This document shows positions 38,308-47,500 of a stretch of 47,500 bases of DNA, piece by piece (the first letter of the stretch is position 1; the number at the start of each line of letters is the position of its first letter). A program made the position numbers and the translations under genes. The stretch is from Dictyostelium firmibasis. Its lineage: Eukaryota > Evosea > Eumycetozoa > Dictyosteliales > Dictyosteliaceae. The notes under the pieces were generated by a model. It ran no database searches, was not told the origin of the DNA, and saw only the letters and a list, made by a program, of their open reading frames with translations. Location: contig CM069767.1 of NCBI GenBank assembly GCA_036169595.1, forward strand, positions 567,501 through 615,000, given 5' to 3'.

Positions 38308-39134
38308 GTTTGTTGTTGCTGTTGTTGTTGTTGTTGTGGTGAAGGTTGAGATAACTCAATATCATTTTTTAATTTGGTGGAAGGTTGTTCAAAATTTAAA
38401 CCTTTTTTATGAGATAAATAACGAAGAGCGTGATATTTGAAAATATTTGGATAAGGACTAAAATTTCTGTGTAAAGCCAAGATTGCCTCATCCTTTTCCA
38501 AAAGTAAATCGATTAGAGCATTCTCTTGTTGTTCAGTTAATTTTAGAGATTCTTCAGCAACACCACCTTTACCTAATTTTGAAACGAATTGAATTGCTTG
38601 ATCGAGTTTAATATTTTCTTTATCTTTGATATCTAATGTTACACCTCTCTTTGGGATGGAGTCGAATCTTGACCAAAAGATAACACCACCATCAGGTACC
38701 ATCTTTAAATCTTTATTCTTTATACATGGTTCAGTGAAATGTGGTGGTGTCCATCTAGATAAATATTTAACATCACTGAAATCTAATTCTACACCAGGAA
38801 ATAATGCTGGTTGTTGTTTAATGATCTCATTCTTTAATCTATTTAAATTATTGGTTCTAATTACAATTGATACCATCTCACCATCTGGATATTCTATAGT
38901 TCTAACTAATTTTCCGAATATAAATGTTTTCATTGAATGAAATACAATTGATGATCCCTAAATAAATAATAATTATTATTTTAATCATTTATTTATTTGT
39001 TTGTTTGTTTGTTTCTATATTATTAGTATTACTGTATTATTACGTACACCCATATAACGCCAACTGCCTTCAATCACAGGTAGTGATTTTGCCATTAAGG
39101 CACCTGCAGCGAAAAACATCCAACTCCCCCCCAT
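38151..39134 (-). CDS. Conserved-looking protein of unknown function with poly-Gln tail
   Basis: Exons 39134-39048 and 38957-38151 (90-bp intron, GTACGT donor, TTTAG acceptor) join in phase 0 to give 297 residues. I do not recognise the family. The N-terminus (MGGSWMFFAAGALMAK) is small-residue and hydrophobic and could be a membrane anchor or organelle-targeting segment. Residues from about 30 to 220 look like a folded domain, with motifs FGKLVRTIEYPDGEMVSI, KYLSRWTPPHF and DGGVIFWSRFDSIPKRG. About 40 residues of nearly pure Gln follow, then a Ser/Thr/Lys tail. The start codon sits in a run of seven C on the plus strand, which is unusual here. The ATG at 38933 would remove the first 37 residues and is the alternative start if exon 1 is wrong. 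Confidence 0.72.
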
Positions 39135-39534
39135 AACTCTTTCTTAAAAATTAAGAAAATATTATTTTAAATAAAAAATGAAAAAAAAAAATTAAAAAAA
39201 AGTAAAAGTGAATAATCAATGCACTTTTTTTTCTCTCTTTTTTTTTTTTTTTTTTTTTTTTTTCTTTTTAGTGTGTTGGTTATCTAAAAATAAGTACTGT
39301 CAAATTAAAACAAATAATCGATTTTTAATTTTCATAATCACAAAACTAAATTAAAAAAAAAAATGAAAAAAAATTTGGAAATAAAAAAAAAAAATTTAAA
39401 AAAAAACAAAAAAAAAAAAAAAAGTCATGATTTGTTGTCATTCTTTGAAAATTGTTATTGATTATGTTTATTACTTTTTTTTTATTTTGTTTTTGTTGTT
39501 GTTTTTTTTTTTTCAATGGTTGGTTTCTCTTCTT
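39135..39534. other. AT-rich spacer
   Basis: About 400 bp between the TTRAY-like stop and the poly-Q orphan start, both on the minus strand. A/T runs only. Confidence 0.6.
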
Positions 39535-42500
39535 TTAATCTAAAAATAAAGAGATTAAATTACTTTCTAAAGGATGAGTTGTTGAAATACTTTGTTGTAA
39601 TTCTTTTAATTCATTCATTTTCTTTAAGAAAACATAATGAAGTGCTAATTCTTGATAGGCGGAATTTGGTTCCAATGTGGTAGCCAATTTGAAGGCTTTT
39701 TCAGAGGTAGCATATTCATTTTTATTTTGAGCACGTTGACCAATTTCAATACACATTTTACCCATTGATGCCAATGTAACCTCCTCATCGTTGTTGTTTT
39801 CATTGGTAATTGATTGACCAGATTTGATTGCTTCTGTTATTAATGGTATGATATCCAATGATGTTTCAAATGCTTCATTGTTCAAACAGATTTGGAATTT
39901 CAAAAAGTTTGAAATACCATTCATTTGTAAGCATTCCTTTGGATGACCACGAACTGTTAAAAATTTTGCCATTAGATAATGATATTTTGGATCAACCATT
40001 GTTGAACATTTCATTGCTAAATCAATTGCTTCCATTTGTGCCAAAATAAAGAATTTCAATAAATAATGTGTTAATGGTATACAATAAAATTTATAATTAC
40101 TGTCTAATAATACAAGTCCCTATAAATTATAATTATTTAAAAATTTTATGTTAGAGAAAATATTAAAATAAATATATTGAATATTATACATACCTCATTA
40201 TTAACTTCAATTAATGAGATTGGGCCAGTTGGTTTAATATTTGGAAGTGATGAAAATGATTGATTTGGTTTTGAAGTTGAGAGTGAACCAGAGGAAGGAT
40301 CATAGAGATCTTCAGGGAAAACATTACCAGTTGAGGATGCCAAGATCATTGGTGATGATTCATGTTTATGTGGGAAAATACATTGAATATCGTTATGAGT
40401 TGAAAAGAACAAAGTATTGTTATGCCAAACTGCCGATGTTATGCCTAATGACCAACGACATAACAAATGAAAGGTTGGTCTTAATTTAAATACGAAAAAG
40501 TAATGAGTGAACGCAATGGCACAATGAGTTTGATTTTGATCCCAATAGATTTTCAATGGTGGTGGTAATGATTCACCAACTGGTTGAAGTGTCCACCAAT
40601 CCAATAATTGGAATGATTTAGATTCTGTTTCCTCACCAGTTGTAATAATTGGTGGCTCTAACAATGGTTGACCGCTACTATTATTACTTGATGATACACC
40701 ACCACCTCCACTACTACCATTAATTAAATTTGAAGAAGCAGCTGAAATTGTACTGCTACCACTACCTATTGAACCGCCACTACTATAGTTTGTTACACTA
40801 CCACCACCATTTGAATTTGTTGATTCTTTATGATAAACACCTAGCATTAAGCCACCAGATATTCTATCTTCGTTTGCATGTAATAGTAATTCCTGTACGA
40901 TATTATTATTAAATTCCTTTGTTTTTAATAAGATTTTCGAGATAACAGTCTCCTCTTTCTTTGTACTCTTTGCAATTGGTAAGATACCTAAAGTTTTCTT
41001 CTTTTTAACAGGATCAACTGCTTCTAATAGCTTCTCAAGTTTTCCGAATTTCTCATCGACTGTTGAATCTTTACCTTTACCACTCCAAGCGACATCTAAA
41101 GCTTGACCTTTCTCTAAAATTTTCCAAGTGGAGATTTCAATGATTTGATAGTTACCACTACCTATGGCATGAATTGATATATACTTTCCACTAGGTGAGA
41201 TATCCAATTTATAGTTTTCATTCAATGATAATTGAATTGGAGTTTGTACCTTCTCAGAGGTTAATACATTTGTCAATGAACTAGAATATAAATAACCATT
41301 ATGGGGATAAAAGACAGTATGATCATTGGATTGATTGTTAAAGGTTGTAACTTGAATTGGTGTACTAGTTGCCAATGTAGATACGATGTAAACACTCTTA
41401 TTTAACCAACATAATAATAGATGAGGTTGTAATGGATGTTGTATAACTTTGTATAACTTTGATTTCTCCTTTTTCGATGGATTCAATAATGCATCCAAGT
41501 CAATCGAATGCTCTTTGGTTGAACCTGATCTAGAAAAGAATGAAACTTGTGCAGGTTGTTTCATACCAAGTAATAGATCTTGATTGAATCTTGCATGATA
41601 GTATGCTTCGATCGAGAAGAATTCCTTCTTACCACAACTAACTTTAGATACCTCTTTCAAGGTATTCAAATCATAGATCATAATATGTCGGTCTTGTGTC
41701 AATGCCATCACTTGTCCTGTAACATAGTCATATGATAAATCTACAATTTCATGTACTTTTGAAAACTGTGTTGCTAAACTACCTGTCTTTACATTCCAAA
41801 CACAAACAAATCCATCTGTACCACCAGATACTAAAAATTCACCTTCAATCTTTTTTTTTTTTTTTTTTTCCAAAATAAATATTAATATTAATACTTTTTT
41901 CACTATAAATAAAAATAGAAAATAATAATAAAACTTACTTCAATTGCTTTTAATTTTACGATTGTACCTTTTGGATGACCAGCTAATTGTTTTTCAATTT
42001 CCCATTTTTCTGTATTCCATAATCTAATCATAGAATCTGGGCCACCAAATGCAACAAATGGTGAATTTGAAAAAAATTCAATTGAATTTGGTGATTTATT
42101 TTCAAATGCTGGAATTTTAACTTCTCTTAATCTTTGTGAATGATAATTTATAAATACAATTCTATTTTCTGCTACAACTACAATATAATCTTCAATGCCA
42201 ACTGATGGTTGTGCTTTATTTATATTTTGTAATTTATTTTGTGAAATTTTCTAAAAAAAAAAAATAAAAAAAGTCATATTAGTGAATGTACATACAATTT
42301 TAAGAATAGTGCCAATAATATATAGATTTTTATACATACTGGTTTTTTATCTTTACATGATCTTGTATGTTTGTCATAAAAATAAATGAATTTAATTTGA
42401 CCTAATTTTTCAATTTTATCTAAATTTTCATTCAAATAATTGCTATTGGTATTATTATTGTAGGAGGAATTATTATTATTAGTAGTTGGTGAATCATTAT

Positions 42501-43047
42501 TTGAAGAATTTGGTGATAGTTTAATTGTATTATTTGGTGATCTATTATGAAAATTTTGATTGCTAACTACATGAAGTGTTGGTACTGATGGTGAATTTGT
42601 ATTACTATTACCATTGATGGGTATACCACCACTACCTATACTTGTTACACTTGCACTTCTACTATCGACACCACCTGTTGATCCTATGAATGCTACATTA
42701 TTACTTGGACTATTTGATAATGATCCATTATTACTACTGTTGTTGTTGCTGTTGTTGGCACTATTAATACCATTTATAGATGATGATAATGATGATAATG
42801 TTGGTACTTTTTTTTGTAATAATAAAATTTGTTCCCTTTTTTCTTCATCATGTTGTGCAATTGAAAAATTTAATATCTTTTCATTGTTATGATAGTTTTG
42901 AATAACGATATTACTATCAGAATCAGCATAAACTATCCATGGATGAATTGGATGAATATCAATTGGATTATAACTTGTATTTATATGTTGTCCTTTACTT
43001 TTAAATATTACATAACTCGATATATTTTCATTACTAGCTGAAGACAT
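39535..43047 (-). CDS. TSET complex subunit TTRAY/TWD40-like (beta-propeller plus alpha-solenoid)
   Basis: Four exons (43047-42340, 42250-41939, 41849-40194, 40119-39535), all joined in phase 0, give 1086 residues. The N-terminal part has WD40-type blades (IDIHPIHPWIVYADSDSNIV, GGPDSMIRLWNTEKWEIE, SGGTDGFVCVWNVKTGSL), with a Ser/Asn-rich insert near residue 90-200. The middle matches what I recall of plant TWD40-2: HPLQPHLLLCW, DRISGGLMLGVYHK, SFQLLDWWTLQPVGESLPPP, and SAVWHNNTLFF. The C-terminus is helical (AIDLAMKCSTMVDPKYHYL, KAFKLATTLEPNSAYQEL), fitting an alpha-solenoid. TSET is an ancient adaptor/coat relative of AP and COPI complexes, present in Dictyostelium and plants and lost in animals and fungi. 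It acts at the plasma membrane in endocytosis. Which of the two TTRAY paralogues this is cannot be told. Intron 2 (41938-41850) ends in a long A run before its AG. Confidence 0.78.
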
Positions 43048-43392
43048 TCTTGTAATTATTATTGTATGAGTATTTCTCTCTCTATCTTTCTGTCTCTCTT
43101 TTTTTTTTTTTTTTTTTTTTTGTTTTACTCTGTTTATATGTATATTACAAATGAAAAAAATATATTGTACACTCTAAACTAAAACATATACTTCTTTAAT
43201 AATTTATTAAAAGGTATATAAAATAGGAATAGGATAAAAAAAATTATGTATATGATTTGTGATTTGTGGTTCGCTTTGTGACCTTTTTTTTTTTTTTTTT
43301 TTTTTTTGAAAAAAAAAAAAAAAAAAAAATCTAAAAAAAAATAAAAAAATAAATAAAATAAAATTTTTTTTTGTGGAATATTGGATTTTGAA

Positions 43393-43453
43393 AAAATACA
43401 TGATCAATCAATCCTTTTTGGTCAAAATAATAATAAAAAAAAAGATCTCTATA
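43393..43453 (+). repeat. Dispersed repeat, copy 1
   Basis: Shares ATCAA(T/C)CAATCCT, then an A/T stretch, then AAAGATCTCTATA or GAGATCTCTATA, with 47221-47277 in the same orientation, with several substitutions and small gaps. Confidence 0.6.
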
Positions 43454-43594
43454 CTTAAAACTGATTCTATCTTTTCATTTTGTATTCAATATAAAAAAAA
43501 ATTTAAAATTATTTTATGAGGTCATGATTTGATCGAACGCATATATTGATTTTTTTTTTTTTTTTTTTTTTTTTTGTATATTTATTTTTTTATG

Positions 43595-43688
43595 TACAAA
43601 TAAAAAAATTTAGTATACTTTTATTTATAAATTTCCTAAAATTAAAATGAAATATATAAATAAAAGTATACTAATTTTTTTATTTGTA
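43595..43688. repeat. 40-bp near-perfect inverted repeat
   Basis: Left arm 43595-43634 and right arm 43649-43688 are reverse complements apart from one or two small differences. The mixed core is TTTAGTATACTTTTATTTATA on the left. The spacer is about 14 bases. Confidence 0.85.
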
Positions 43689-43749
43689 TAGGTTATATAA
43701 TTTATATATTTTAAACTGATATTCATAATAAATTATTGTTGGATCATTG

Positions 43750-44060
43750 TAGATAATAATCATCATCACTAAAATCATCATCTTATTGACCATAATAACC
43801 TTCATCATCATTATATATGTATTTTGTTGATAAATGTTTCTTTTTATTCATTTTGAAAATTATTATTTAAGTAATGTTCACCTTGATATTCATTAAAGAA
43901 ATCATTTTGTTAGTTATTATTAGTACCATAATAAAAATCTATTTCAAATGGATCAAATGGTACAATTAATTATTAATATCACCACCAATATTATTAAATA
44001 TTACAAATATTTTTTAATGATTTTATAATATGATTTATCGTATCTAACTAGAACTAATAA
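43750..44060 (-). pseudogene. Decayed protein-coding fragment, family unknown
   Basis: On the minus strand this stretch reads as coding-like sequence broken by stops and at least one frame change: VPFDPFEIDFYYGTNNN, then after a stop QNDFFNEYQGEHYLNNNFQ, then in another frame KHLSTKYIYNDDEGYYGQ and DDDFSDDDYYLQ. Base composition and acidic/aromatic/Asn content are those of a Dictyostelium gene and unlike the A/T-run spacers. No start or full frame remains. The family is not recognised. Confidence 0.45.
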
Positions 44061-44069
44061 ATTTAAAAT

Positions 44070-44070
<1 letters not shown>

Positions 44071-44163
<93 letters not shown>
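44071..44163. repeat. (TAA)n array, about 31 units
   Basis: Pure TAA/AAT units lying directly next to the decayed reading frame. Confidence 0.95.
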
Positions 44164-44165
<2 letters not shown>

Positions 44166-44520
44166 TTAGATAATAATTGATATTTATTGTTGTTTTATTC
44201 AATCTAAAAAAAAATCTTATTTATAAAATTTTTGTTTTTTTTTTTTTTTTTTTCATATTTTTTATATATGTTATACAATTTTCTGTTTAAAATTGACAAC
44301 AAAAGCCATAATAATTTTTTTTTTTTTTTGGTATTTTCATTGAATTTGAGAAAGATTTTTTTTAAAAATTTCTCAACTAATTGTTTTAAAATTTTTTTTT
44401 TTTTATAATTTTTTTTTAGTTTTTTTTTCTTTTCTTTTTTTATTTTTTTTATTTTTATCTATTTTTCTCAAAGGTTATTTCATTTATATACATATATATT
44501 TTATCTAGTGTACATTTATA

Positions 44521-46915
44521 ATGGCAGAAGAGGGCGCACTTACAACTTGCCCATCAAATAGGGTTATAACAGGTAGTGACTTATTAAATTTTAATGAAAA
44601 AATTGATAATGAAAATTTTAAACCTGCACTATTAAAAAGAACAGATTTAAAGTTATCAACTTCAAATGGTTTTAAAGTTTCAAATGTTTTAACTAAAGAG
44701 GAGTGTTTGTAAGTTTTTCTTATTTTTTAGTTTTTTTTTTCTTGTTTTTTTTTAATTTTTTAATTTTTTTTTTTTCTAATTATTATTCTGAATAACAAGA
44801 CATTTTATTGAAGAAAGTGAAAGAAAAGGTTATGTTTCAATTGAAAAAGAATTTCCAACTAGATATCGTAATAATTTGAGATATTTAGGAAAGAGTGATA
44901 AATTATCAGATATTTTATGGGAAAGATTGGAGCCAATTTTTAGAGAGAGTGACTTAGAGGGTGTAAGACCATATGGTTTCGATCAAAAGGGTGTTTGGAT
45001 ACCAATTGGTATTGATAATTGTTTTACCTTTAGTAAATATTTGCCAGGTAGCAGATTTAAACCTCACTATGATGCAGTGTTTGCCGATAATCCTGATAGA
45101 CGTTCTGTCTATACGATTCAAATCTATTTGAATGATGGTTTCAAAGGTGGTAATACCAATTTCTTTACTTCTGATAATCCATTATTAGTAGATAAACATG
45201 TATTGGAAGATTCAGTAGTTCCAGAGACTGGTAGTGCAATCATATTCAATCATGATACTCTTCATGAAGGTGGAGAGGTCGAAGATGGCATTAAATATAT
45301 TATTCGTGTCGACATGATGTTCCTTCGTATCGATAAGAGTTTAGATGAAATTTCAGCTAAAGAGAAAGAGGAGATGGTTTTGGCAAAAAAAACATTCTTC
45401 AATGCCGATTCAATGGAAAAGGATGAAAAAGATCTTGAAACTGCAATTTCTCTCTACGTAAAGGCTCAAATGTTATTGACCGGTTATCCATCAATAGATT
45501 CTATCACTCAAAAGATTAAAAACATGAATATCTCATCGACTTCACCATTGAAAAAGAGACCATTATCGACATTAGGCAATATACCAGAGGTACAACTATT
45601 CAATGTTCTAGTGCTATTGAAACCAATCGATTTAGGTAGACTTAGAGTCACCAGTAAATACTTTGCAACCATTGTCTCAAAAGATTCCCTCTGGAGAAGA
45701 ATCTACATTCGTGATTTTTCGATGGAATCATTCAACTTTGAGAAAAACTGTGTCATCAATATCAAAGTTAACTCAACTCGTGAGAATATTGTAAAATCCG
45801 ATCGTTTCAAACAATCGAAAACTGATGTAAAGAGATGGATGTTAACCTATCAAAATATCTACACCTTTTACAAAAAGAATGAAATCTCTATCATTGATAT
45901 GGGTTCGCAGAATGTTAAAGTTGGTAGTACCAATTCAGAAATAACCACTTCTTTTGCTCAAAGAGTAGGTAAACGTCAAGAATATCAACCTCACTACGTA
46001 ATGTCTTCGATGGATAGATACACTTGGGTCGTTGGTTCGAATACAACACGATCTGACTCTTATTTCGGTGTTAAAAATGGTAGATTCCTTGAGAATGAAC
46101 CATTCAAAGAGTTGGTTAAATATTCAATTCAAAGAACAATGAAAAGACTCAGACCAAATGCTCCAATTCTTTTGATTGTAAATCCATTAAATTACGCTGG
46201 TGCCGATGGTGGTAACTATCTCTCAAAGATTAGAAGATATCTACCAAACGAATTGGTTCTCTTTAAGAATGGTGGTTTATTGGCATTGCAATCACATGGC
46301 TTAAAGAGTGGTTTGGTATTAATGTTAGGTACTTCCACTTCGGTTTTAGCCGCTTTTCATAATGGTGAACAAGTTGATGCAATCAATCTCTCGGTCATTG
46401 GTCAAGATCTCATTGATGAGGCAGATTCTCAAAGAGTATCTAGCCCCGATGCTCCATGTAAAAAGGACCTTTTCGTTGTTTATGATGGTTATGATATTAT
46501 CTTTAAAGACACATGGCTCAAACATACCAAAGTAAGTCAAAATTTCGAACATGAACAAAATAATACTCCAGCCAACCTACAATACATCACAAAGATTCCA
46601 GAACTCTACTTTAATCCACAAATCTCTCAAAAAACTAAAAGCTCTGAAAGTATCATAAACCCAATCACCTCTTTTATCAATCAAATGGCAGATCGTTCCA
46701 TTTTCAAAAATAGTTTAGATGATCTTTCAAAATTGGTCCTTACTGGTGGTTTCTCTATTATTCCTGGTCTTCCTGAAAGAATTAAAAAAGAAATGGAACC
46801 AAATTATGCAATTCAAATCCTTTGTTCTGATAATACTTACTTTGATCAAATTAAAGGTGCTAGAATTGATTTAAATTTAACTGAATCTTTACATGATAGA
46901 TATCAAAAAGTATAA
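44521..46915 (+). CDS. Prolyl 4-hydroxylase / F-box / actin-like fusion protein
   Basis: Exons 44521-44708 and 44800-46915 (91-bp intron, GTAAGT donor, AACAAG acceptor) give 767 residues. Residues from about 40 to 240 are a 2-oxoglutarate/Fe(II) prolyl 4-hydroxylase domain. The iron ligands are H152 and D154 in FKPHYDAVF and H218 in DTLHEGGEV; the 2-oxoglutarate-binding basic residue is R232 in KYIIRVDMMF. Residues from about 320 to 370 fit an F-box: IPEVQLFNVLVLLKPIDLGR, then VTSKYFATIVSKDSLWRRIY. Residues from about 425 to 767 fit an actin fold: IIDMGSQNVKVG for the phosphate-1 loop, LVLMLGTSTSVLAAFHNGE for phosphate-2 and LVLTGGFSIIPGLPERIKKE, which parallels actin's SGGTTMFPGIADRMQKE. The phosphate-2 loop lacks the usual Asp, so ATPase activity is doubtful. 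F-boxes bind Skp1, and Dictyostelium Skp1 is a known P4H substrate, which suggests a ubiquitin-ligase link (inference). The start is the first ATG after the T-rich leader. Confidence 0.85.
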
Positions 46916-47044
46916 TGATATCAAAAAATATTAAATCAAATGTTTCACACAAAAGAATTATTTTTTTTTTTTTTTCCTGTTTTTTCTTCTTTGCACACTA
47001 AAAATAATTGCCTGCGATTAATACAATAAAAATAAAAAATACCT

Positions 47045-47277
<233 letters not shown>

Positions 47278-47500
47278 TAAGTCTAGTGATTACAAAAAAA
47301 TTTGACACAAATAAAGAAAAAAAAAATAAAAAAAGAGGGTTTCTATAAAAGGGATTCGAATTGAAGAAACAAAAACAAAAGATATTTATTCTTATAGTTT
47401 ATTGTATTTGATTTGTTTTATTTTCTTTAATAAAAAAAAACTAAAAATTTGAATAAAAGAATGTAAACACACCCATTTTAGGATTATTTTCTAATTTTAA

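Larger units (their letters stand above)
43048..44520. other. Intergenic region with inverted repeat, decayed ORF and (TAA)n array
   Basis: About 1.47 kb between divergent genes. It contains a diverged copy of a ~55-bp repeat (43393-43453), a 40-bp inverted repeat (43595-43688), a decayed reading frame on the minus strand (43750-44060) and a (TAA)n array (44071-44163). Promoters of both flanking genes must lie at its ends. Confidence 0.65.

Noticed and set aside
39126-39137. CCCATAA-like match to the upstream element of Dictyostelium small RNA genes
   Set aside because: It coincides with the start codon of a spliced gene, and no Class I-like RNA sequence lies about 60 bases downstream.

Overview
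The window is nuclear DNA of a social amoeba, almost certainly Dictyostelium discoideum or a very close relative. The signs are extreme A/T bias with long A and T runs between genes, short AT-rich GT..AG introns (about 70-390 bp), poly-asparagine and poly-glutamine tracts inside proteins, long (ATT)n/(AAT)n arrays, and family content such as a DdCAD-1-like adhesion protein. I see no retroelement, virus-like element, CRISPR array, rRNA or tRNA gene.

Layout, left to right. An Enhancer of Polycomb-like gene runs off the left edge (-). Next come a leucine-rich-repeat/response-regulator-receiver fusion (-), phosphoenolpyruvate carboxylase (+), a calcineurin-like metallophosphoesterase (-) and a probably mitochondrial FAD monooxygenase-like gene (-). 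A large AT-rich gap with 14-bp minisatellites follows. After it are an R3H-domain gene (+) and a coiled-coil gene with a possible kinetochore-type C-terminus (+). Two tandem full-length ABCC/MRP transporters (-,-) have nucleotide-binding domains that are nearly identical at DNA level, while their linkers and parts of their membrane domains have diverged.

The right half holds ADP-dependent glucokinase (-), SEM1/DSS1 (+), the splicing factor PRP4 (-), a SHAQKYF-like Myb protein with an RS stretch (+), a DdCAD-1-like protein (+), eIF2D (+), a small secreted Cys-rich protein (-), an orphan with a poly-Q tail (-), a TSET-complex TTRAY/TWD40-like coat subunit (-) and a 767-residue fusion of prolyl 4-hydroxylase, F-box and actin-like regions (+).

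The genes do not form an operon-like or pathway cluster; they are ordinary independent eukaryotic genes, often in divergent or convergent pairs. The most striking item is the P4H/F-box/actin-like fusion. Hydroxylation of Skp1 by a P4H is established in Dictyostelium, and here a P4H domain sits in the same chain as an F-box, the domain that binds Skp1. Other points of interest are the LRR-receiver fusion, a 47-bp perfect inverted repeat that would fold as a long RNA hairpin, the mosaic identity of the ABCC pair, and a decayed ORF with a dispersed repeat near the right end. All exon joins were worked out by hand from splice consensus and reading frame. Family assignments rest on recalled motifs, with no database search.
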